A stretch of DNA of 48,757 nt from Sedimenticola selenatireducens. GTDB taxonomy: Bacteria > Pseudomonadota > Gammaproteobacteria > Chromatiales > Chromatiaceae. The notes below the pieces were generated by a model that saw nothing but the letters and a program-made list of their open reading frames with translations, searched no databases and had not been told where the DNA came from. Location: contig NZ_VMNH01000014.1 in the NCBI RefSeq assembly GCF_007625115.1, positions 1 to 48,757 of the forward strand, read 5' to 3'. Positions 43,166-48,757 of this stretch are shown here, one piece after another. Every line of letters starts with the position of its first letter. Within the stretch, counting starts at the first letter, position 1. The translations under genes and the position numbers were made by a program.

Positions 43166-44612
43166 AACAGCACCATTGCTGAGATGCACCCCCGCAATAC
43201 GAAACTGACTTAAGATGAGGATACCAAACAATTCATCCCACTTTATCTCTGCCTACAATCCGCCAACACAGTTCCTTGTCGGTTAAGGAATTCAAGTTCA
43301 AAAGTGCTATTGCGGCTTAGGTAGAGAAGACGCCCACACAAAGTGTGGGCGCCAGATATGGGCTGGCCAGACCCATGAATCAATGGCCAAATAAACAAAA
43401 TCAGTATCCTCCTTTGCTACAAAAAGCATTCAAAAAAAGTCGCCGGAAACCACTCCGACCAGCGACGCATTTCCCGGCACCACCCGCAGGATACGTCGCT
43501 CTTTACTCACCATTTGAGGCTCCCGCCTCAGTCACATTTCGCATGTACTTAGTGCTTTCGACATTGGGATACCACTCCCAATTGACCATCGTCTCACCCA
43601 TGACTTCGACTGAATCGCCAATGAGTTTTATCGTCTAATCACACCGCTCCCAGCCTTGGAACTCACCCCGTACCACCGGGGTTCACAGTTCTGTAGGCCT
43701 TCCCGCGTTAGACTTAAATGTCGATTGATTAGCCTGCGCCTCATATTCATATCGTGATGTTTTCCATCTCACCGTTCGGTTTTCGGGGGACCGAGATTCC
43801 AAAGCATCTCCCTTACCGTTATGAATACTTCCAGCTTCAGTCATCTGCTCACTAAAGGAGCAAACACTGGCATCATCGTTCTGACCTGACAGCATCCTCT
43901 TCGGACGCCGTTACTGGCTTAAGCTATGCATCGATCCACCCAGGTTACCCCGGTTGGTACCAGTCGTTCCAGATTTCTCCTTACGACCTCATATTGGTTT
44001 CCCAATATGCGTGAAGCCCACCAGTCAGGTTTGAGTTAGACCCTCTCGAGCCTCCCTCAATGGGGATTTTCACCCCTTCATTTAAGACAGGAATCCTCCG
44101 GTTTCAGCGCATTGGCCTCCCCCTTTGGTCCGTTTCCGCGTCGCCCAATCTTCAGTTTCAATGACAAATTGGGTCGAACGGGACATTGCAGCCCCGAGCG
44201 CCCGTTGCAGCGCAGCGAGCCCCATTACGGGCACTCCGCTACGGCACATGCTCGGCTGAGGTAGGTACTCTCAACCTGATCGGATTGGTGATCCGATCCT
44301 GGCTTTTCGGCCATGTGACAACGGTGATGGAGGCTTGGTAGGCCCCCACAAATGGTGATGAGCCAGGCCTCCAGGAATGTTTGTTTGTGCAACAAATATT
44401 CACTGTTGTCCTACCTCGTATAGCGACTGTGGGTGCATATATACCCCCTCACTCGGAATCTCTAGTAGTTTTCAGTGAATTTCTCTTTGAGAAATTCACT
44501 TCAAGCTTCTGCATCAGTCACTTAGCCGTGCCTGATGATTTTGAAATTTCGGATTCGATTAATCTGCCATTGCGTTACCTATACCAAGCATGTCTGTCAT
44601 TTCGGAGTTGCC
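43166..44612. other. 1.4-kb non-coding segment with structured elements
   Basis: I find no supported protein gene here. A perfect 9-bp hairpin with 3-base loop (CGCCCACAC / GTGTGGGCG, 43331-43351) is present, along with several smaller inverted repeats on the minus strand. One open stretch on the minus strand (43683-43895) has no recognisable domain. The composition and the many short helices in the minus direction would fit a structured RNA or the ORF-less remains of a retroelement such as a group II intron, but I cannot identify a domain V, so this stays open. Confidence 0.4.
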
Positions 44613-45317
44613 ATGTTTGATCCCCCTGTACATACCCACAAGACCGTCGTGATGCAGCGCATACTGGATGCTGCCAGTCGAGGCTACTGTTATCACACCT
44701 CGGGTACGTTGCCGTTGCACAAGGCCGGCAATCTGGCTGGCAAGTTTGCAGAGCACTATCAGGTGCACCACAACGCCAATCAACGCGCCTATGCCAAGCG
44801 CCTTGGTAGAGCCAGTACGCGCCTCTTTCTTTACCAACGTTCAAATCAGGATTTGATGTGGTGGCTATTGGCGACACATGGAAGTGGCCAGGTGCACCAA
44901 TTGGAACACCTGGATCACCTGCTGGACCAACGCAGGCGTTTGCGCTTAGAAGATGACTACGAAGTCGTGCGAGTTACACGAAGAAGGGAGCATGGTGGTG
45001 GCACGGTATGGACCTGGCGCATGACGCACATTTGCTACGCACAGTGGCAGGAACGCGTGAACCAGGTGTGTCGCGGCAATGACGCGCTAAAGGCCACCCA
45101 GATGTTAGGTTCGCTGTATCGCACTCCTGGCTTCTCAGGTGTACGCCGCCAGGTCGGAAAGTTGACTGCTTTAGCACGCAGGAAGTGGCGTCGGTACCAT
45201 GGCGACCTGTCGCAGTTCCAGTTGCCACCTAAGTTGCCTTATCTTGAGCGACTACCTGACACTACGGTTGCCCTGTCTGTTCTCCAGCAAGTTAACCACC
45301 TACACATGCCAACTTGA
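44613..45317 (+). CDS. Basic protein of unknown function in the mobile module
   Basis: A 234-residue cytosolic protein; start ATG at 44613 with GGAG in front (longer frame from 44535 lacks a site). It is rich in Arg, His, Leu and Trp (YAKRLGRASTRLFLYQ, MWWLLATHGSGQVHQLEH, RRRLRLEDDYEVV, RTPGFSGVRRQVGKL) and predicted mostly helical, compatible with nucleic-acid binding. No family recognised. It lies near the repressor and integrase, so it is probably a gene of the integrative element itself, for example for replication, transfer or element control. Confidence 0.8.
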   Translation: MFDPPVHTHKTVVMQRILDAASRGYCYHTSGTLPLHKAGNLAGKFAEHYQVHHNANQRAYAKRLGRASTRLFLYQRSNQDLMWWLLATHGSGQVHQLEHLDHLLDQRRRLRLEDDYEVVRVTRRREHGGGTVWTWRMTHICYAQWQERVNQVCRGNDALKATQMLGSLYRTPGFSGVRRQVGKLTALARRKWRRYHGDLSQFQLPPKLPYLERLPDTTVALSVLQQVNHLHMPT

Positions 45318-45420
45318 AATTACTCTGATCCATCGCCTGCAACGTTTCGCACGGTTGCACGTTCGCCCCTGGATAATCGATCTTCTAATCGCTCTGCATA
45401 CGCATGACACCCGCCCCATG

Positions 45421-45981
45421 CTATGGCCTTTCTCGGTACTGTTTGTCAAATATCGCTTCAAGCACGAGCCACTCGCCCCTCAGCCCATCAATCACGCGCT
45501 TGCACCAATCGCTGTACTCCTGGCATCGCTGGAGCGACCAGTCAGGTGGTGGCGTTTTTATGACATCACGCAAGTTGCTGATCTTATCCGCCAGCTTCAC
45601 CGCTCTGGCTTGAGTGCTTAAATACGGCGCATGGGCAACCTGGGCATCTTTGCGGTCTTGTTTGGGCAGACTCTTATCATCGGTAACTTCAAGAACAATT
45701 TTTGTCACACGCTCTCCGAAAGCAGCAGTAAGCTCCTCGGGAGTGGTCTCCGTATCTTCGATGGTGTCATGTAGTATTGCTGCGCAGAGTATTTCAACAT
45801 CGGTAACCCCGCACTCGCTGGCTAGGATATCGGCCAAGGCGACCGGATGGTTGATATACGGTGTTGCACCCGCATCCTTGCGTCGCTGGTCTTTGTGCTT
45901 ATGGGCGGCGAATGCCACTGCCTTAATGAGCACTTCTATATCGGGTTTAGGCATACTGCGACTCACATTCTCCAAACTCAT
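45421..45981 (-). CDS. HD-domain hydrolase, MESH1/SpoT-like
   Basis: A 186-residue cytosolic protein with the RelA/SpoT-type HD fold: AAHKHKDQRRKDAGATPYINHPVALADIL, then the metal site ILHDTIEDTETTPEELTAAFG, EVTDDKSL and AVKLADKISNLRDV. It lacks synthetase and regulatory domains, like the small alarmone hydrolases (MESH1), so it probably hydrolyses (p)ppGpp or a related nucleotide. It is convergent with the 44613 gene and lies 36 bp downstream of the next minus-strand gene. Confidence 0.93.
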   Translation of the reverse strand: MSLENVSRSMPKPDIEVLIKAVAFAAHKHKDQRRKDAGATPYINHPVALADILASECGVTDVEILCAAILHDTIEDTETTPEELTAAFGERVTKIVLEVTDDKSLPKQDRKDAQVAHAPYLSTQARAVKLADKISNLRDVIKTPPPDWSLQRCQEYSDWCKRVIDGLRGEWLVLEAIFDKQYRERP

Positions 45982-46017
45982 ACGGATAAGGCGAGAACAT
46001 CTCTGATTAGGTGTGAA

Positions 46018-46443
46018 CTAGAATTTGAAAAGCACGCTTTCTCTGTACTCGCCGTTTTCCGTCGTTGTTGGTGGATAGCGGTATGAATTTCCGTTCTTCA
46101 TTTTGAAAACCACGTATTCCATTCCTGTTTCAAGATGTACCGATTGAGCGATTTCATTTACGGTTTCCATGGCCCAGTACCCACTACCGTTCATATGGTC
46201 CGGCGTAACAAGACCTACTTCTTTGATGGTCAGGTGCGGATTGGACGCCAGGCCATTCAGTTCCTCCATGCCGCCAATCATAAACATCCTTAACTGAACA
46301 TCTCCATTTTTATTGGTCAACACCGTGGCCACATGAAGCCAAAACCGGTTCAGGTCATTGATAATGCAGTCCCAGGCATGCCATCCATCCGAGCAAATAC
46401 CCGGGTGAATAGGCACTTCGTCTTTTGTATGGGTAAGAAACAT
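46018..46443 (-). CDS. Protein of unknown function next to the repressor
   Basis: A 141-residue protein. I choose the ATG at 46443, because an earlier in-frame ATG (46476) lies inside the operator repeat. It is an alpha/beta protein with no signal peptide and sequences such as WHAWDCIINDLNRFWLHVATVL and LETGMEYVVFKMKNGNSYRYPPT. No family recognised. It is divergent from the XRE repressor gene and shares its regulatory region. Confidence 0.75.
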   Translation of the reverse strand: MFLTHTKDEVPIHPGICSDGWHAWDCIINDLNRFWLHVATVLTNKNGDVQLRMFMIGGMEELNGLASNPHLTIKEVGLVTPDHMNGSGYWAMETVNEIAQSVHLETGMEYVVFKMKNGNSYRYPPTTTENGEYRESVLFKF

Positions 46444-46455
46444 CGTCGTAAACCC

Positions 46456-46503
46456 TTGTACCTGAATTGGGTACAATCTATCACGTCCCTAAAATGGGTA
46501 CAA
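46456..46503. promoter_or_regulatory. Probable operator with three GGTACAA half-sites
   Basis: An inverted repeat TTGTACC-N7-GGTACAA (46456-46476) and a third half-site GGTACAA (46497-46503) that ends two bases before the repressor start codon. Such an array in the gap between divergent genes beside an XRE gene is typical of autoregulation. Confidence 0.65.
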
Positions 46504-46504
46504 G

Positions 46505-46747
46505 ATGCGGAAATCAATCACCTCACCCGAATACAAGGTACTACTTGCTTGGCTGCGAAAGTCACGGGAAGCGCATGGCCTGTCCATGCGCGATCTGGCC
46601 CTGCGGATCGATGAACCCCATTCGTTTATCGGAAAAATAGAGACTGGTGAGCGCCGCCTGGATGTGGCTGAGTACGTCGAATACTGTAGAGCTTTGCAGG
46701 TCGATCCTTTTGAAGGGATCGACCTGCTCCGCAAAGGTATTTTATAG
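46505..46747 (+). CDS. XRE-family transcriptional regulator
   Basis: An 80-residue protein consisting almost only of a Cro/CI-type helix-turn-helix (LLAWLRKSREAHGLSMRDLALRIDEPHSFIGKIETGERRLDV). Similar single-domain repressors occur in integrative elements. The ATG lies two bases after a GGTACAA half-site, so the protein probably represses itself. It may also control the divergent 46018-46443 gene or the element. Confidence 0.94.
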   Translation: MRKSITSPEYKVLLAWLRKSREAHGLSMRDLALRIDEPHSFIGKIETGERRLDVAEYVEYCRALQVDPFEGIDLLRKGIL

Positions 46748-46819
46748 CCTTCAAATCCAGCTCGACTCCAACCGATCGATTGACAAATCGTCTAGCGACA
46801 TAAGACACCTATTAAGGCG

Positions 46820-48487
46820 TCACTGCCTTTTTTCGCGGTGATCAGCGATTAGCAGTTTATACGAAGGAATCACCAGGTCCGGGTAGTCGATCTTCTTCAT
46901 CGCCAGGTCAAGCACACGCAGAGAGTGACCCAGGCCGTAATGGCCGCCCATGCTGTCATCCTTATGACCCATCAGCCGGTTGGCGACCATGACATCAATC
47001 TCAGCCTCCCGCATGGCATCTTTGAAGGTATGCCGGAAGCTATGGAAGGTCTTAAGCTTGCTTCCAACACCGATCCTGCGCCGGTAGCGAGACCACCATT
47101 TGGAAAAATTACCGGTAATATCACCTTTGCAATCCGCCTTGAGTAGCGGAAACAGACGGGTGTGTTTCTCTGCCTTTATCGCTGCAAGATAATCCAAAAA
47201 ACCAGTCTGAATTAGTTGCGGATGCAGGGGGATATTGCGCCGTGCGCTGGGAGATTTAAGTCGCTTCGGATGACTTTGCTTAAGGACGTCATTCTCAATA
47301 ATGTCGGTAATATCCAGATACCAGATTCCCTTCTCTCGTTTCACATCGGTTACGTAAAGTTGGCCCAGTTCTTCAAGTCTCGCGCCGGTAAAGAGTGATA
47401 GCAGCGGTAACCAATAGGCAGCTGCCCCGCCCCCGCCACGCTTCATGCCGCTTTGCTGAAACACCGTTGATGCAAAGAGAGTTTTCAAGTCATCATGTGA
47501 AAGTGGCAATCGCCTAACTTTGTAGACATCCAGCCCCGGCACTTCAATTTCCGAGAACGGATTGCCGGACAGTTTTAGTCGTTTCTTGGCAGCGTTGAAG
47601 ATAGACCGCAGGAAACCGATGTTTTTGGCAATGGTATGCGGATCGTGTTCGCCCTGTTTCAGCAGATTATCGATATACGCGTAAACGCACTCTTCACTAT
47701 AGTCTGAAACCACCTTAGTGCCGGCAAATGAGATGAAGCCTTCAAGGGCAGCCCAGTAAGCCGCAACGGTTTTTTGCGGACGGTTGGCACGCCGGTCTTT
47801 CCACAACTCGAAGCAATCCTTGAGCGTTTTGCCTCTTATACTCCCCGCGCGTCCCTGTGGTACCAGACTCTCAGTTTTCTTGCCAATGCGAATATGGGGG
47901 GCTGGTGGTGTCGCCACTACTTCACCGTGATCCCGTTGCATCACAGCCAGATGGGTATCAATGACGGCTTCCAAAAACGTCCATGCAAGCTTGCGTTGGT
48001 CTTCAGGATCACCGCAAAACTCTACACCGATAAGCGCGAGAAACTGGCTTAAGGCAGGCTGTATTCGCTCCAGACGACCTTTCGCAAGTATCTCTCGAAG
48101 AGATTCGATTGTCTGGGCATGATCAGCCTGACGCTGCTCATACTCATCATCAGTGAATCCTTGTATCCGGTACCAGACATCCCCTTCAAGACACTGATAT
48201 CGCCAGAGATCACAAATACCCCCGACGGTAGCTTCGTCCAGAACTGTGAGTTGTTGGTTCGCTGGTTTGATCGGTTTCTGAATCGTCTCGAATTCAGCAT
48301 CCAACTTGGCTGAAGCTTGGCGCACAAGTCTACTAGCTTCCTGTCGGTCTTTGGTACGCAGGGAGTAAACAATCTCTTTTTTGCCGAAATGAGCCTGGAG
48401 CGGCTTTGGGATCATGGCTCGAAAGTAGTAGGTTGAGCCACGCTTTGAAAGGCGGGTTTGTGTATACATACTTGGCGCTGACTCCAT
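46820..48487 (-). CDS. int: Tyrosine site-specific integrase
   Basis: A 555-residue recombinase. The N-terminal part has the SAM/arm-type start RGSTYYFRAMIPKPLQAHFG (DUF6538-like), then a core-binding domain (about 215-310) and the catalytic domain with R in LFTGARLEELGQL (about 369), H-x-x-R in HSFRHTFKDAM (about 484) and LMGHKDDSMGGHYGLG with the nucleophile Tyr (about 517). I take the ATG at 48487, which has GAGGG eight bases upstream; earlier in-frame starts exist (48493, 48526). It lies about 100 bp from tRNA-Ser and probably inserts the island into the tRNA 3' end. Confidence 0.95.
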   Translation of the reverse strand: MESAPSMYTQTRLSKRGSTYYFRAMIPKPLQAHFGKKEIVYSLRTKDRQEASRLVRQASAKLDAEFETIQKPIKPANQQLTVLDEATVGGICDLWRYQCLEGDVWYRIQGFTDDEYEQRQADHAQTIESLREILAKGRLERIQPALSQFLALIGVEFCGDPEDQRKLAWTFLEAVIDTHLAVMQRDHGEVVATPPAPHIRIGKKTESLVPQGRAGSIRGKTLKDCFELWKDRRANRPQKTVAAYWAALEGFISFAGTKVVSDYSEECVYAYIDNLLKQGEHDPHTIAKNIGFLRSIFNAAKKRLKLSGNPFSEIEVPGLDVYKVRRLPLSHDDLKTLFASTVFQQSGMKRGGGGAAAYWLPLLSLFTGARLEELGQLYVTDVKREKGIWYLDITDIIENDVLKQSHPKRLKSPSARRNIPLHPQLIQTGFLDYLAAIKAEKHTRLFPLLKADCKGDITGNFSKWWSRYRRRIGVGSKLKTFHSFRHTFKDAMREAEIDVMVANRLMGHKDDSMGGHYGLGHSLRVLDLAMKKIDYPDLVIPSYKLLIADHREKRQ

Positions 48488-48543
48488 AGTCATGCCCTCG
48501 CTGATCGTAATGGTTAATCGTAACAATCAGGTATGTATAGCTA

Positions 48544-48582
48544 CTGAAACGGCGCTAACTAAGCGCCGTTTCAGGTTTTTTT
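48544..48582 (+). terminator. Hairpin with T-tract between integrase and tRNA-Ser
   Basis: A 13-bp perfect stem (CTGAAACGGCGCT with AGCGCCGTTTCAG), 5-base loop and a run of seven T on the plus strand (48576-48582). It ends plus-strand transcripts running towards the tRNA, and lies within the presumed attachment region. Confidence 0.75.
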
Positions 48583-48589
48583 CTAAATA

Positions 48590-48680
48590 TGGCGGAGAGC
48601 GAGGGATTCGAACCCTCGATACGCTATTAACGTATATACCCTTAGCAGGGGCACGCCTTCAGCCACTCGGCCAGCTCTCC
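48590..48680 (-). tRNA. tRNA-Ser (anticodon GCU), CCA encoded
   Basis: The minus strand gives acceptor GGAGAGC paired with GCTCTCC, discriminator G and encoded CCA (48590-48592), anticodon loop CTGCTAA (GCU, Ser), a long variable arm (ATATACGTTAATAGCGTAT) and a T loop GGTTCGAATCC. The 3' half next to the integrase is the likely attachment site of the island; I see no second copy of this 3' end in the window, so the other boundary is outside it. Confidence 0.95.
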
Positions 48681-48757
48681 TAATTTGTTCCCGCGTTTTA
48701 ATGATCCTTACGGATCATGCAGGGGCACGCGTTATTCGGTGCTTCGCACCTCACCCC

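Noticed and set aside
43683-43895. 70-codon minus-strand frame in the gene-free region
   Set aside because: No ribosome site, no recognisable domain, and it lies in a segment that looks like structured non-coding DNA. Not called as a gene.
43166-44612. Group II intron
   Set aside because: The look of the minus strand is suggestive, but I cannot find domain V, a GUGYG start or any reverse transcriptase remnant. Left as an open possibility only.
48700-48757. Second tRNA-Ser or attachment copy beyond the tRNA
   Set aside because: GGGGCACGC occurs again near 48722, but only about ten bases match the tRNA anticodon arm and no tRNA fold follows.

Overview
The window looks like the integrase-proximal part of a copper / heavy-metal resistance genomic island from a Gram-negative proteobacterium, most likely a gammaproteobacterium. 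The evidence is a PcoAB/CopAB-type periplasmic system, tripartite HME-RND efflux, many c-type cytochromes, lipoproteins, and a tRNA-Ser(GCU) next to a tyrosine integrase. No ribosomal or core housekeeping block is present, so the genus cannot be fixed. Base composition is mosaic: 11-17 kb and 33-35 kb are AT-rich and 29-33 kb is clearly GC-richer. A decayed IS3 transposase, a broken YHS gene and a probable merR remnant point to assembly by several transfers.

Layout. (1) 0.46-6.1 kb, minus strand: a MerR-controlled copper export operon (Met-rich periplasmic protein, MerR regulator, CopA P1B ATPase, SHOCT protein, HMA-like protein, TVP38 membrane protein, cytochrome c, small Cys-containing membrane protein). 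(2) 6.1-9.3 kb, minus: a CopL-like leader gene, multicopper oxidase PcoA/CopA and outer-membrane CopB. (3) 9.4-10.7 kb: a secreted beta-propeller and a tiny membrane protein; then a Sel1-like gene. (4) 11.7-16.6 kb: a MerR/CDF divergent pair heading a minus-strand group with a methyltransferase, DsbB, DsbA, a secreted protein and a fusion of a ZnuA-like domain to SCO1. (5) 17.0-23.4 kb, plus: CzcI-like protein, CzcCBA and a lipoprotein. (6) 24.1-27.5 kb: a histidine kinase / NtrC-type regulator pair, then a convergent small secreted His/Met-containing protein with a near-perfect sigma-54 promoter. (7) 27.7-33.1 kb, minus: lgt, a five-gene YHS operon (ICMT-like methyltransferase, membrane YHS protein, DUF5676 protein, PD-(D/E)XK-like protein, YHS-SLOG fusion) behind a second MerR-type promoter, and a CPA2 antiporter. 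(8) 33.5-43.1 kb: ccmG/ccmH, a Spy/CpxP-like Met-rich protein divergent from an OmpR/EnvZ-type two-component system, a CopL-like protein and a cytochrome operon (cytochrome c', diheme c, three further or related monoheme c, DsbA and CcdA). (9) 43.1-48.7 kb: a non-coding stretch with a 25-bp-arm palindrome, an unknown basic protein, a MESH1-like HD hydrolase, an unknown protein, an XRE repressor with a probable operator, the integrase and tRNA-Ser.

How it works together (inference): CopA and CzcCBA export metal from the cytosol and across the envelope. PcoA, CopB and several Met-rich proteins handle periplasmic copper. SCO, Dsb, CcmGH and CcdA maintain thiols and cytochrome maturation, which copper stress damages. 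The extra c-type cytochromes may replace or bypass copper-sensitive electron carriers. The two most unusual parts are the ZnuA-SCO fusion whose expected metal-binding histidines are replaced, and the translationally coupled nuclease-like / YHS-SLOG pair, which appears to share a regulator with the copA operon.
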